Source: an uncultured Gammaproteobacteria bacterium (GTDB lineage Bacteria; Pseudomonadota; Gammaproteobacteria; Arenicellales; JAANXG01). Taken from it: 33,400 nt of DNA. The DNA lies in assembly GCA_947258975.1 (NCBI GenBank), contig CAMYKK010000042.1:1-33400 (forward strand), read 5' to 3'. The notes under the pieces were generated by a model. It made no database searches. It saw nothing but the letters and a program-made list of their open reading frames with translations, and was not told the DNA's origin. Every line of letters begins with the position of its first letter. The stretch's first letter is position 1. The position numbers and the translations under genes are program-made. Below are positions 16,614 through 25,539 of this stretch, in pieces.

Positions 16614-17009
16614 AACGCGCGCACTGCGATAACTAATTCTTTACGGTCCAATATATCGAGCACTCCCTTGCGTTTGTCAAACTCATGATCTGGGTGTCAG
16701 GCTGGATACCCTGACCGTGTGTCACCGCGATGACGCCGCAAGCATTCCAACCCGGCCGAACCGGTGCCGCGAACGTCGGTGATTCGCAGGTCACGATAAC
16801 GCTTTTCCCGCAAGGCGATTACTCCCTGGCGCGCACCTTCCAAGATATCCACGCGAACAAAGGCTTTTCAAAATTCCCCTCTGTTCATAGGTTTTTGAAT
16901 TCACGAAATAGCTTTGTTGATAATTGGAAACAGGGTTATGCTACCTAGCGTTCGTGTAGGAAATAATTATTTTTGAGATCATCAGCGGCCAAAGAGAGGT
17001 GGATTTGCG
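16614..17009. promoter_or_regulatory. Intergenic region upstream of frmA (396 bp) with a candidate promoter
   Basis: No convincing gene: a 72-codon frame at 16730-16948 has no ribosome binding site and an unremarkable translation. The 3' part is AT-rich. A possible sigma70 promoter is TTGTTG (16914-16919), 17-nt spacer, TATGCT (16937-16942), followed about 68 nt later by the frmA ATG, with GAGGTGG as ribosome binding site. A small inverted repeat GTCAGG/CCTGAC lies near 16697-16713. Confidence 0.45.
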
Positions 17010-18116
17010 ATGAAAACTAGAGCAGCCGTCGCCTTCGATAAGGGTAAGCCATTGGAAATTGCTGAAGTCGATCTGGAAGGCCCCAAAGCCGGTGAGGTTC
17101 AGGTCGAAATTAAAGCAACAGGGATCTGCCATACGGATGCTTTTACGTTGTCCGGCGATGATCCAGAGGGTGCCTTTCCGGCCATTTTGGGGCATGAAGG
17201 AGCGGGTGTGGTCGTAGAAGTAGGAGCAGGGGTGAGGAGCTTAAAGCCGGGAGACCACGTGATCCCCCTCTATACGCCGGAGTGCCGAGAGTGCGAATAC
17301 TGCCTGAACCACAAAACCAACCTTTGCCAGGCCATTCGCGCCACCCAGGGGCAGGGTCAGATGCCCGATGGAACCAGCCGCTTTTCGCTGGACGGCAAAC
17401 CGATCCTTCATTACATGGGGTGTTCGACTTTCTCCAATTACACCGTGCTGCCGGAGATTGCGTTGGCAAAAGTACGTGAGGACGCACCCTTCGACAAGAT
17501 TTGCTACATTGGCTGTGGAGTCACTACGGGAATCGGTGCGGTCGCGTTCACGATGAAAGTGGAACCGGGCTCCACAGTTGCCGTATTCGGTCTCGGGGGA
17601 ATTGGCCTCAACGTGATTCAGGGCGCCAAGATGGTCGGCGCGGCACGGATTATCGGGGTGGATCTCAATGCTTCCAAGACTCCCTTGGCGAAGAAATTCG
17701 GCATGACCGATTTTCTTAACCCCAGCGAGCATGAAAACATAGTGGACACCATAATCCAATTGACTGGCGGCGGTGTGGACTACAGCTTCGAGTGTATCGG
17801 TAATGTGAATGTGATGCGCCAAGCCTTGGAGTGCTGTCATAAGGGTTGGGGTGAAAGCTGTATCATTGGTGTTGCCGGCGCCGGCCAGGAGATTTCCACC
17901 CGGCCGTTCCAGTTGGTGACCGGACGCTCCTGGCGCGGTACCGCCTTCGGAGGGGCACGGGGACGCACGGATGTGCCGAAAATCGTGGATTGGTACATGG
18001 ACGGCAAGATCAATATCGACGACCTGATTACGCATACCATGCCCTTGGAAGACATCAACAAGGCCTTCGACCTAATGCATGCTGGCGAGAGTATTCGCTC
18101 AGTCGTACTGTACTAG
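17010..18116 (+). CDS. frmA: S-(hydroxymethyl)glutathione dehydrogenase / class III alcohol dehydrogenase
   Basis: 368 aa, the normal length. It oxidises S-hydroxymethylglutathione to S-formylglutathione with NAD+. Catalytic zinc ligands C40 (GICHTDAF) and H62-E63 (GHEGAG) are present, as is the structural zinc set C92, C95, C98, C106. The NAD fold [13 protein letters not shown] and the class III-typical [14 protein letters not shown] and SWRGTAFGG segments are intact. It heads the frmA-gfa-fghA run and would detoxify or use formaldehyde made by XoxF. Confidence 0.95.
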   Translation: MKTRAAVAFDKGKPLEIAEVDLEGPKAGEVQVEIKATGICHTDAFTLSGDDPEGAFPAILGHEGAGVVVEVGAGVRSLKPGDHVIPLYTPECRECEYCLNHKTNLCQAIRATQGQGQMPDGTSRFSLDGKPILHYMGCSTFSNYTVLPEIALAKVREDAPFDKICYIGCGVTTGIGAVAFTMKVEPGSTVAVFGLGGIGLNVIQGAKMVGAARIIGVDLNASKTPLAKKFGMTDFLNPSEHENIVDTIIQLTGGGVDYSFECIGNVNVMRQALECCHKGWGESCIIGVAGAGQEISTRPFQLVTGRSWRGTAFGGARGRTDVPKIVDWYMDGKINIDDLITHTMPLEDINKAFDLMHAGESIRSVVLY

Positions 18117-18205
18117 ACGGCTCTACGTTTGGAAGTTGAAATGCCAGCGTAACTTTTTAACCATAGATTGCGCTGCCAAGCTCCTGGCGTATCGAGGAGC
18201 AATCT

Positions 18206-18242
18206 GGCGTTCTTTTACGCCGTCACTAAATTAAAGAACGCC
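18206..18242 (+). other. Intercistronic hairpin between frmA and gfa
   Basis: GGCGTTCTTT (18206-18215) pairs perfectly with AAAGAACGCC (18233-18242) across a 17-nt loop. It ends 14 nt before the AGGAGG of gfa. No T-run follows. It may mark an mRNA processing or stabilising element that makes frmA expression differ from gfa. Confidence 0.5.
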
Positions 18243-18272
18243 TTACATATACCACATAGGAGGCAACCAGAG

Positions 18273-18839
18273 ATGACTACTTCAATACATCCCGCTGTCG
18301 ACAACGGGGTAAATCCCGGTAGCGAAGATTTTTCGGGCGGCACCCTCTATTGCAAGTGCAGCGAAAATCCTGTAGCTGTTTCGGTAAGCGGTCAGTGTGC
18401 CCATAACCATGTTTGTGGTTGTACCAAGTGTTGGAAGCCAGAAGGCGCTCTGTTCTCACAGGTTGCGGTGGTGCCGCGGGATAGTGTCAGCGTGACGGCC
18501 AATGAGCAAAAGCTCGACATTATTGACCCATCGGCGACGATTCAACGTCATGCCTGCAAGGATTGTGGTGTGCATTTGTACGGCCGTATTGAGAACACCG
18601 GTCATCCGTTCTATGGATTGGATTTTATACACCCGGAACTTTCGAGCGACGAGGGTTGGGCGGGGCCGGAGTTCGCTGCGTTCGTTTCATCCATCATAGA
18701 GTCCGGTGCAAATCCTGAAGTTATGGGTGACGTGCGTACGAGATTGAAAGAGTTGGGGCTGGAACCCTACGATTGCTTGTCCCCCGCGTTGATGGACGCG
18801 ATAGCTACCCATACTGCCAAGGCCTCGGGCGTGCTTTAG
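18273..18839 (+). CDS. gfa: S-(hydroxymethyl)glutathione synthase (glutathione-dependent formaldehyde-activating enzyme)
   Basis: 188 aa, full length for Gfa. Zinc-binding cysteines are C27 and C29 (LYCKCS), C48, C50 and C53 (VCGCTKCW), and C95 and C98 (HACKDCG). It accelerates the addition of formaldehyde to glutathione to give the FrmA substrate. The start at 18273 follows AGGAGG by 9 nt; the frame is open further upstream but without a better start. A terminator-like hairpin follows 37 nt after the stop. Confidence 0.93.
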   Translation: MTTSIHPAVDNGVNPGSEDFSGGTLYCKCSENPVAVSVSGQCAHNHVCGCTKCWKPEGALFSQVAVVPRDSVSVTANEQKLDIIDPSATIQRHACKDCGVHLYGRIENTGHPFYGLDFIHPELSSDEGWAGPEFAAFVSSIIESGANPEVMGDVRTRLKELGLEPYDCLSPALMDAIATHTAKASGVL

Positions 18840-18876
18840 CACCGGATGTCACGGAAACGGTTTGCCATGAACAATA

Positions 18877-18920
18877 GGAGCAAATGTGCGCGGAAGCGTA
18901 CATTTGCTCCTTTAATTCTT
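18877..18920 (+). terminator. Intrinsic terminator-like hairpin after gfa
   Basis: GGAGCAAATGT (18877-18887) pairs perfectly with ACATTTGCTCC (18900-18910), followed by TTTAATTCTT. It lies between gfa and fghA, 21 nt before the fghA ATG, so it could terminate or attenuate transcription into fghA. Confidence 0.7.
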
Positions 18921-18931
18921 GAGCTTCGTTA

Positions 18932-19768
18932 ATGGAAAGGGTTGGCGAAAATAAGAGTTTTGGTGGTAAGCAGCTGCGTTATCGCCACTCATCCAGCAGT
19001 TTGCACTGCGACATGCACTTTTCGATCTATCTGCCGCCACAGGCGCACAATGATCCGGTGCCGGTGCTGTACTGGCTGTCCGGATTGACCTGCACCGACG
19101 AAAATTTTGTCGCCAAGGCAGGTGCGCAGCGGTACGCGGCGGAACAGGGCCTCGCAATTGTGGCGCCGGATACCAGCCCGCGTGGTGAAGGAGTGCCTGA
19201 TGACCCTGACGGTTCATACGACTTCGGTCTGGGCGCCGGTTTTTATGTGAACGCAACGAAACCACCCTGGGATCGCCATTACCGTATGTATGACTATGTA
19301 GTCGACGAGTTGCCTACCCTGATAAATTCACAGTTCCCCGTTGACCCTCACAGGGTGGGAGTTTTCGGACATTCCATGGGCGGCCACGGCGCCTTGACGA
19401 TCGCCCTAAGAAATCCCGACCGGTACCGATGTGTCTCTGCCTTCTCACCCGTTTGTTCACCGATGAACTGCCCTTGGGGGGAGAAAGCCCTCAGTAACTA
19501 TATCGGCGACGACAGTGAAGACTGGTCGCAATACGACACCACTGCCTTGGTGCGGGCGGCGAAGACAAAGCTGCCGATTTTTGTGGATCAGGGTGATGCC
19601 GACGAGTTCCTTGAGGAACAGCTCAAGACTGAGTTGCTGTCAGCGGCGAGTGAGGGTGCGGATTACCCCATGGACATCCGAATGCAGCCGGGATACGACC
19701 ACAGTTACTTTTTTATCGCGTCGTTTATCGAAGAACATATCCAGTTCCACAAACGACATCTCTCCTAG
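18932..19768 (+). CDS. fghA: S-formylglutathione hydrolase
   Basis: 278-aa esterase D family serine hydrolase that splits S-formylglutathione into formate and glutathione. The nucleophile is S148 in FGHSMGGHGAL; the Asp is in VDQGDADEFL and the His in PGYDHSYFF. The N-terminus MERVGENKSFGG is family-typical, which supports the start at 18932 even though no strong ribosome binding site precedes it. It completes the glutathione pathway started by gfa and frmA. The upstream terminator suggests separate or attenuated expression. Confidence 0.94.
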   Translation: MERVGENKSFGGKQLRYRHSSSSLHCDMHFSIYLPPQAHNDPVPVLYWLSGLTCTDENFVAKAGAQRYAAEQGLAIVAPDTSPRGEGVPDDPDGSYDFGLGAGFYVNATKPPWDRHYRMYDYVVDELPTLINSQFPVDPHRVGVFGHSMGGHGALTIALRNPDRYRCVSAFSPVCSPMNCPWGEKALSNYIGDDSEDWSQYDTTALVRAAKTKLPIFVDQGDADEFLEEQLKTELLSAASEGADYPMDIRMQPGYDHSYFFIASFIEEHIQFHKRHLS

Positions 19769-19910
19769 CGCGCATGTTTCACGGCCCTGTCGCGAGGAGC
19801 CGCATGGGTGCAAAGATACAAGGTGCGCAACGGATCGCGCGCGCAAGCGTGTTTCTTGTGCCGCCGCTTGGCATAGTATGATCGAAATATTGACGACGCG
19901 GAGAAACCCC

Positions 19911-20732
19911 ATGACGCTACTAGCACCCCCAAGACGCGGTACCCGCCTGACACTAGGGATAGTCTGCGTATGGGCGCTTTGGACAGCAGGAGTGGCCGCC
20001 CAGAACATGCTGGATTTGGTCGACATGGACAGCCCGGAGATGACCGAGGCCGAGATGACGAGAGCGCAGCTCGTCGCGCTGCTGGAGGAAGCAGCGCCCG
20101 GTCAGGTGCCGGACCTCTCCGAGCGAAGGCTCTCCGGTCTCGATCTAAACGGTATTGATTTCCGCGGGGCGGACATGCGCTGGGCCCGACTCAACGGCAC
20201 GGATCTGCGTGGTGCCGATCTGACCGAAGTGAAGCTCGACTCGGCGTGGCTGGTGGCGGCCAATCTCGAGGGTGCCGACCTCTCAAGGGCCAGCTTGTTC
20301 TCGACGCAAATGCCCCGAGCCAACTTGAAAAATGCGAAACTCGACGGGGCGCGCATCGTTGCCGACCTGATGCGCGCCGACCTCAGCGGCGCCAGCCTGC
20401 GCAATGCCAAACTGGCGCCGGACATGAAGAATCAGTCGATGGGGCTGATGCGCGCCCGATTACGGTCCGCAAACCTAGACGGCGCGGACCTGCGCGGCGC
20501 CGACGCATCACGCGTAGACTTGGAATTCGCTTCCCTGCGCGGCGCCCGACTCGAAAACGCCAACTTCTCGGGGGCAGAGGTCGCCGGCGCGGATCTCTCC
20601 GGGGCATTCGTTGCTGGACTCAACCTCACCGGAGCGGACCTCGCGTCGACCAAGCTGCACGCCCTAGTGAACAGGCAGCAAATAATAGGTCTGGAAACGG
20701 CCAAGAATCTGGACCAGGCATACATGGACTGA
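19911..20732 (+). CDS. Exported pentapeptide-repeat protein
   Basis: 273 aa. An N-terminal signal peptide (LTLGIVCVWALWTAGVAAQ) is followed by a short acidic segment and then about 190 residues of A(D/N)LXX pentapeptide repeats, for example LDGADLRGADASRVDLEFAS, which fold into a right-handed quadrilateral beta helix. The ATG at 19911 is chosen because GGAGA lies 6 nt upstream. A -10-like TATGAT lies at 19877-19882. Pentapeptide proteins are usually cytoplasmic; export to the periplasm next to xox genes suggests a scaffold or interaction role in quinoprotein function, which is inference. Confidence 0.85.
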   Translation: MTLLAPPRRGTRLTLGIVCVWALWTAGVAAQNMLDLVDMDSPEMTEAEMTRAQLVALLEEAAPGQVPDLSERRLSGLDLNGIDFRGADMRWARLNGTDLRGADLTEVKLDSAWLVAANLEGADLSRASLFSTQMPRANLKNAKLDGARIVADLMRADLSGASLRNAKLAPDMKNQSMGLMRARLRSANLDGADLRGADASRVDLEFASLRGARLENANFSGAEVAGADLSGAFVAGLNLTGADLASTKLHALVNRQQIIGLETAKNLDQAYMD

Positions 20733-20769
20733 GCGCAGACGCCGCCAAGCAACGCCAGCCGGCAATTAA

Positions 20770-20920
20770 GGAACCTCTGATTAATTCAGAGGTTCCGCCG
20801 GTACCAGGACGTACCGACATAGATCAATCACCTAGGTGATTGATCTATGGAGAAAAACGAAAATCGCAGTTTTCGTTTTTCGTGCTCTGATAGTTCATGG
20901 ATGAATTAATCAGAGCTTCC
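20770..20920. mobile_element. MITE-like 151-bp element with 18-bp terminal inverted repeats
   Basis: The left end GGAACCTCTGATTAATTC (20770-20787) and right end GAATTAATCAGAGCTTCC (20903-20920) are inverted repeats matching at 17 of 18 positions. Flanks TTAA (20766-20769) and TCAA (20921-20924) may be a decayed target duplication. Inside are three further self-complementary units: the left-end hairpin to 20796, a perfect 32-bp palindrome at 20818-20849, and a 12-bp stem at 20852-20881. It carries no ORF. It sits between the convergent pentapeptide gene and xoxJ, where it could also act as a two-way terminator. Ends of this type are reminiscent of IS5-family elements, which I cannot confirm. 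Confidence 0.65.
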
Positions 20921-20941
20921 TCAAAGAGTAATAGTCCCTGG

Positions 20942-21799
20942 TCAGTTGTTCTGGGGCGCCGCCAACAGGTGCGAGCCGTCGCCGGTGACAAGCGGAACTC
21001 CGTATTCCCGAAGCAATGCCTGGATCCGATCCGCGTTGCGCTCGAGGGACCCGTCCAGCTCGTCGCGCCATTCGCCGTCCGGATGGCGAACTCCTACCGC
21101 TATGGAGAAGTGAAATCGCACCCCAGGTTCAGAGAACAAAGGGATCAATTCCACCTCGACGTCGGTTACGCTTCGCTGAACGTGACCGGCAATGGGGCCC
21201 CAGAGTATCGCCGCATCAATCTTTCCCGCCAGCAGATCCTCTGCCGCCAATTTGCCCGGATACTCGGCCGGATCGCCCGGTTGAGCGATGTACGTGACCA
21301 TCTGCTCGAACATATCGTTCTTAGCCAGCCACAAGTTACCCGGATCCCGTTCATTCAACCCGATCTTTAGCTTGGATCTGCGCCCCGCCTCCAGATTGAC
21401 CAGGTCCTTGCCGTCGCGAATGTCGTCCAGGCCCCGACCCTTGACGTACACCAGGGCGTAGGTCGAGGTATAGTATGGGCGAGTGGTGATGGTGAGCTCG
21501 TAGCCATGGGGCACGTTCAGCACGACGTCGCACTTATAGCCCTGACCGCTGGAAGATTCCGCCCGCAGCGTGTTGCGGATAAAGCCCATGCGGGCCGGAA
21601 ACCACATATACTCCACGGTCAGATTCAGGTCATCGGCCAGTATGTCCGCCAACCGGTTCTCCAGGCCGTTCCGCTCGCGGGTGGAAAAGGGCGGGTAGTT
21701 GGGGTCCGCACACACGCGGAGAACCTCACGCTCTGCGGCCGACGCGTAGCTGCCCAACGCCATCAAGCCGGCGACTACCGCCATCAACAAGCACCTCAT
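20942..21799 (-). CDS. xoxJ: XoxJ, periplasmic binding protein of lanthanide methanol dehydrogenase
   Basis: 285 aa from the chosen start, with signal peptide RCLLMAVVAGLMALGSYASA. The mature part begins REVLRVCADPNYPPFSTRE, as in the quinoprotein-dehydrogenase-associated substrate-binding family (MxaJ/XoxJ), and contains GQGYKCDVVLNVPHGYEL and AILWGPIAGHV. XoxJ is thought to bind and help activate XoxF rather than import a solute. ATG 21799 has GGAAG about 10 nt upstream; ATG 21808 and TTG 21820 are alternatives. It is the third gene of xoxFGJ, 59 nt after xoxG. Confidence 0.85.
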   Translation of the reverse strand: MRCLLMAVVAGLMALGSYASAAEREVLRVCADPNYPPFSTRERNGLENRLADILADDLNLTVEYMWFPARMGFIRNTLRAESSSGQGYKCDVVLNVPHGYELTITTRPYYTSTYALVYVKGRGLDDIRDGKDLVNLEAGRRSKLKIGLNERDPGNLWLAKNDMFEQMVTYIAQPGDPAEYPGKLAAEDLLAGKIDAAILWGPIAGHVQRSVTDVEVELIPLFSEPGVRFHFSIAVGVRHPDGEWRDELDGSLERNADRIQALLREYGVPLVTGDGSHLLAAPQNN

Positions 21800-21858
21800 C
21801 GAGTACATTCTTCCGAACAAACCACTTGACGCGAACTATAGCCTGAGTATATGCGGGT

Positions 21859-22320
21859 TCAACGATCGTAGCGTTCAATCTTACCCGGGGGTATGGCACC
21901 GTCGGAACGTGCCAGCAGGTATAGATAGAGATTGTCGACGTATTTCATCACATTTGGATTTTGCTTCCATCCCGGCATCACCCCGATCTGGCCCTTGTAG
22001 CCGTTCGCCACCACCTCCATAAAGCGGTCCTTATCGATCTCACGCAGCGTCTCCACCAGGCTGGGAGCGAACGAACTGCCGTTGCCGTCGAGGCCATGGC
22101 ACACCTGACACTGACTAAAGGCACGAAAGCCGCGGGTGAGAAATAAATCGATGCGGCATTTTTCTCCGGCGCCCGTTTGGCCCTGTTCGCACTGCACGTG
22201 GTCTCCGTAGAGTGTGGCGTGGCTCTCGGCCCGTGCCAGTACTGCCACCAATGCCGCCAGCGCGACAAGGCCCCAAGACACGGCGACGGTAGTGGCTTTC
22301 CAGCCTGAATGCTTGCTCAT
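21859..22320 (-). CDS. xoxG: XoxG, c-type cytochrome electron acceptor of XoxF
   Basis: Small monohaem cytochrome (153 aa) with signal peptide (TTVAVSWGLVALAALVAVLA). Haem is bound at CQVCH and the likely axial Met is in VMPGWKQNPNV. It accepts electrons from the PQQ of XoxF in the periplasm. Start choice is open: ATG 22320 is 15 nt from GGAGG, whereas a TTG at 22329 is 6 nt from it and may be the true start. A hairpin separates it from xoxF. Confidence 0.87.
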   Translation of the reverse strand: MSKHSGWKATTVAVSWGLVALAALVAVLARAESHATLYGDHVQCEQGQTGAGEKCRIDLFLTRGFRAFSQCQVCHGLDGNGSSFAPSLVETLREIDKDRFMEVVANGYKGQIGVMPGWKQNPNVMKYVDNLYLYLLARSDGAIPPGKIERYDR

Positions 22321-22416
22321 CAAGGTCAATGTTATCCTCCTCATTTTTAGAAAGAGGCCTGCGCGCACAGCGCCCAGGCACAGCTCGGTTCAGGCAAGCG
22401 GAGCCAAGAACGAACT

Positions 22417-22447
22417 CGACCCGCTCGCCGGTGGGGCGAGCGGGTCG
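22417..22447 (-). terminator. Strong hairpin between xoxF and xoxG
   Basis: CGACCCGCTCGCC (22417-22429) pairs perfectly with GGCGAGCGGGTCG (22435-22447) around a 5-nt loop. On the transcribed (-) strand it starts 39 nt after the xoxF stop and is followed by AGTTCGTTCTT, only weakly U-rich. It probably acts as a partial terminator or 3' stabiliser, keeping xoxF mRNA above xoxGJ. Confidence 0.65.
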
Positions 22448-22486
22448 TCGTTCGTGGATGGCTAGAGAGACGCCTCTGATCTTTGG

Positions 22487-24292
22487 TTATGCACCGTCAG
22501 GTAGCACGAATACCGTCAGCACGCCGCCGAGTTGGGTGTGCTTCGCCAGCGCCTTGTAGGCGCCGACCGCGCCCAGGCCCTCGGTATCGCCTTCCAGACC
22601 GGCCGCCATGCCGATCCCGGCCCAACCACCGACACCGGAAAGCACTCCGATGTACTGCTTGCCGTTGTACTCCCAGGTATTGACGTTGCCGATGATCCCG
22701 GACGCGGTCTTGAACTTGTACAGCTCCTTGCCACTCTTGGCATCCACGACCTTGAGATAACCCTCCAGGGTCCCGTAAGCGACAATATCGCCGGCCGTGG
22801 CCAAGGCGCCACTCCACGCCGAAAACGGTTCCGAGATAGACCACTTAATCTTGCCGCTACTCGCATCCCAGGCAATAAAGTTACCGAGATTGTTGGTACC
22901 GTCGCCGGTAACTTTACCCGCGGGGAACATGCTCAGTGTGGCACCAACGTAGGGCTGGCCCGCAACATACTCGACCCGAAACGGTTCGTAGTCCATGCAC
23001 ACGTGGTTGGTTGGCACGTAGAACAACCCTGTTCGCGGCGAAAACGCAGCCGGCTGTTGGTCCTTGGAGCCGAGCGCGGCCGGGCAGATGTTCTTGGTGT
23101 TGACGTCCTCACCACCCTGACCGGTGCTGTACTTCGCCACGACCTGCGGGCGGCCCGTGGTCATGTCGACGTGGGTCGCCCAGTTGACCGCCGGATCGAA
23201 CTTCTCGGCGACCAGCAGTTCACCGGTGACGCGATCCATGGTATAGCCAAAACCGTTGCGGTCGAAGTGCACCAGTGCCTGACGCTTCTGTCCCTTGACG
23301 TCGATGTCGGCCAGGATCATCTCGTTGATGCCGTCGTAGTCCCACTCATCGTGGGGCGTCATCTGGTAAAACCACTTGGCCATACCGCTGTCGGCGTCAC
23401 GGGCCATGATGGTCATCGACCACTTGTTATCGCCCGGACGTACGACCGGATTCCAGGTGCTCGGGTTGCCACTGCCGTAATAGATCAAGTTTAAATCCGC
23501 ATCGTACGAGAACCAGCCCCAGGTCGTGCCACCACCGATCTTCCATTGGTCGCCCTTCCAGGTCTTTAGGCTCGAATCCTTGCCGATCGGCTTACCCATG
23601 GCCGTAGTCTGGTTCGGATCGACGCACATATCGCTGTCCGGCCCCATGCTGTAGCACTTCCAAGCGAGGCTGCCGTCCTTGATATTGTAGGCGGCGACGA
23701 AGCCGCGCACACCGAACTCACCACCGCTGATCCCGGTGTACACCTTGTCTTTGACGACAATGGGTGCGTTGGTGTTGGTCTCGCCCTTCTTCGGATCGCC
23801 ATTTTTCACCGACCATATCAATTTGCCGGTTTTGGAGTCCAGCGCCACTAGCGTGGTGTCGGCTTGCTGCAAAAAGATCTTGCCGTCGGCATAGGCCAAA
23901 CCCCGGTTCACGGTGTCACAGCACATCACTGGAATCGTGTCGGGGTTCTGCTTGGGCTCGTACTTCCAATTGATGGTCTGGTCGGCCAGGTTGATCGAAA
24001 ATACTTTGTTGGGAAACGGGGTGTGTATATACAGCGTGTCCCCGAAGACCAAGGGCCCGCCCTCGTGGCCACGCAGAACGCCGGTCGAAAACGTCCAAGC
24101 GACCTGCAGTTTTTTGGCATTGCCGGTGTTGATTTGATTGAGTTCGCTGTAACGTTGTCCAGCGTAATTCCCACCCCAGATCGCCCAATTGGCGGAATCT
24201 TGAGTGAGTTTCATCACTTCTTGGTTCGCGTTCGCGAACCCCGAAGCGATGGTACCGGCGAAAACCGCCAGCGTTAATGCAGACTTGCGCAT
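22487..24292 (-). CDS. xoxF: XoxF, lanthanide-dependent PQQ methanol dehydrogenase
   Basis: 601-aa eight-bladed quinoprotein with a signal peptide ending near ANA (residue 22). It oxidises methanol (and possibly formaldehyde) in the periplasm. The vicinal disulfide C124-C125 ([10 protein letters not shown]) is present. The catalytic Asp D318 is followed two residues later by D320 in EWDYDGINE, the Asp-x-Asp pattern that marks lanthanide rather than calcium enzymes. Tryptophan-docking repeats (for example [17 protein letters not shown]) are seen. GAGAGGAG precedes the ATG. It leads xoxFGJ from a well-formed promoter. I cannot assign the XoxF clade without a tree. Confidence 0.95.
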   Translation of the reverse strand: MRKSALTLAVFAGTIASGFANANQEVMKLTQDSANWAIWGGNYAGQRYSELNQINTGNAKKLQVAWTFSTGVLRGHEGGPLVFGDTLYIHTPFPNKVFSINLADQTINWKYEPKQNPDTIPVMCCDTVNRGLAYADGKIFLQQADTTLVALDSKTGKLIWSVKNGDPKKGETNTNAPIVVKDKVYTGISGGEFGVRGFVAAYNIKDGSLAWKCYSMGPDSDMCVDPNQTTAMGKPIGKDSSLKTWKGDQWKIGGGTTWGWFSYDADLNLIYYGSGNPSTWNPVVRPGDNKWSMTIMARDADSGMAKWFYQMTPHDEWDYDGINEMILADIDVKGQKRQALVHFDRNGFGYTMDRVTGELLVAEKFDPAVNWATHVDMTTGRPQVVAKYSTGQGGEDVNTKNICPAALGSKDQQPAAFSPRTGLFYVPTNHVCMDYEPFRVEYVAGQPYVGATLSMFPAGKVTGDGTNNLGNFIAWDASSGKIKWSISEPFSAWSGALATAGDIVAYGTLEGYLKVVDAKSGKELYKFKTASGIIGNVNTWEYNGKQYIGVLSGVGGWAGIGMAAGLEGDTEGLGAVGAYKALAKHTQLGGVLTVFVLPDGA

Positions 24293-24362
24293 GGTGATAG
24301 TCTCCTCTCTTATATTATCCGGTAACCCTTTTGGCCACCGGGCACTTTGGGGTGAGGGGGGG

Positions 24363-24392
24363 ATTATACCAAGTAACTCGATCAGGTATAAT
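24363..24392. promoter_or_regulatory. Symmetrical divergent promoter between xoxF and the metallo-hydrolase gene
   Basis: ATTATACC (24363-24370) and GGTATAAT (24385-24392) are perfect inverted repeats separated by 14 nt. On the - strand this gives TTATAC (24391-24386), 17-nt spacer, TATAAT (24368-24363), about 65 nt before xoxF. On the + strand the same letters give TTATAC (24364-24369), 17-nt spacer, TATAAT (24387-24392). Each -10 box therefore overlaps the -35 box of the opposite promoter. The assignment is from sequence pattern only. Confidence 0.6.
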
Positions 24393-24557
24393 TATAATTT
24401 ACTTCCCCATAAATTTATTCCTCGGCGTGTACGCAACATCTCCATACTTTTTGTAGGTGATTGGAATCCCCATCCGGTGACAAATTTTTCGGTCCGAGTT
24501 GTCAAACCGCTTTCGGTCCCGTTCCGCACCGGCGTCCGTCGGGGCCCCAATGGCGGC

Positions 24558-25517
24558 TTGCGCTCTGCGACGACCTTTTACGGTGCCTGGTGCCTGATGA
24601 TTTCCCTGCTCCTTGCGCCAGCCGTTCCGGCCGCTGAACCGGGCGCCGCAAACACCGGATGCGCGGCGATGGCCGAAGTCACCGAGATCGCCCCGGGTAA
24701 TTTTGTGCGTCCCGGCCGGGATGTTGTCGTCTTCGAGGGATCAGGCGTGGCTAACATCGGATTCATCATCGGCGAAACATGCGTCGCGGTCATCGACACC
24801 GGCGGCAGCGAGGCCGAGGGATACGCATTGGACTGCGCCATCCGCACAGTAACATCCCGGCCCGTCTGCTATGTTATCAACACGCACGTCCATCCCGACC
24901 ATCTTCTTGGCAACGCCGCTTTCCAGCGGGAAGGTGTGACCTTCATCGGCCATTCCGGTTTACCGCAGGCCTTGGCGCTGGTTGGAACAACCTATCTGCA
25001 ACGAGCCCGGGCGTACGAGGGACGGCCGCTGTCACCCGGCTATCTCGTGCCGCCGACCCAAACCGTGACCGCCGAGGCCCGTATCGATCTTGGGCGGCGC
25101 GAATTGCGGTTGGTGGCATATCGCAGCGCCCACTCCGCCACGGACCTCACGGTTTGGGATGCATCAACCGCGACGCTGTGGACAGGCGATTTGATATTCG
25201 TCGGCCACGTGCCGGTGATTGCGGCCAGCCTTTTAGGATGGTTGGAGGTGCTGGACAAGCTCAGCGGTGTTCCTGCCCGCCAGATCGTTCCGGGACATGG
25301 GCAGCCGGCGGTCCCGTGGCCCGAGGCCGGGTCCGACACTCAACGCTATCTGCTTATCCTGCGGGATGAAATCCGCACGTGGCTGAAGGGCCGTGAAGAC
25401 CTGGCTGACGCCCAGGCACAGATCGGTTACTCCGAAAAAGGCAAATGGTCTTTGTTCGAGCAATATCACCGACGCAACGTCGCTGCCGCGTTTGCGGAGC
25501 TCGAGTGGGAGGACTAG
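24558..25517 (+). CDS. SoxH-like zinc metallo-hydrolase (quinoprotein relay type)
   Basis: Metallo-beta-lactamase fold protein with a signal peptide (SLLLAPAVPAA) and an intact zinc set: THVHPDHLLGN (the HxHxDH motif), HSAHSATDL, and VPGHGQP. It resembles the family named quinoprotein relay system zinc metallohydrolase, found with PQQ-dependent dehydrogenases and SoxYZ-like carriers. The start is uncertain: TTG 24558 gives a good signal peptide, GTG 24477 a longer N-terminus, ATG 24597 a short one; none has a strong ribosome binding site. The SoxYZ-like gene follows after 22 nt. Substrate unknown; a thioester or persulfide on the partner carrier is a plausible guess. Confidence 0.8.
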   Translation: MRSATTFYGAWCLMISLLLAPAVPAAEPGAANTGCAAMAEVTEIAPGNFVRPGRDVVVFEGSGVANIGFIIGETCVAVIDTGGSEAEGYALDCAIRTVTSRPVCYVINTHVHPDHLLGNAAFQREGVTFIGHSGLPQALALVGTTYLQRARAYEGRPLSPGYLVPPTQTVTAEARIDLGRRELRLVAYRSAHSATDLTVWDASTATLWTGDLIFVGHVPVIAASLLGWLEVLDKLSGVPARQIVPGHGQPAVPWPEAGSDTQRYLLILRDEIRTWLKGREDLADAQAQIGYSEKGKWSLFEQYHRRNVAAAFAELEWED

Positions 25518-25539
25518 AATCGCACGCGATGGGGAAAAC

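Noticed and set aside
16730-16948. 72-codon + strand frame upstream of frmA
   Set aside because: No ribosome binding site and no recognisable sequence; it overlaps the candidate frmA promoter.
20897-21370. 157-codon + strand frame opposite xoxJ
   Set aside because: Antisense to a well-supported periplasmic protein gene and starts inside the MITE.
24204-24557. Upstream extension of the metallo-hydrolase frame into xoxF
   Set aside because: It would overlap xoxF and the divergent promoter and bury the signal peptide about 130 residues inside the protein.
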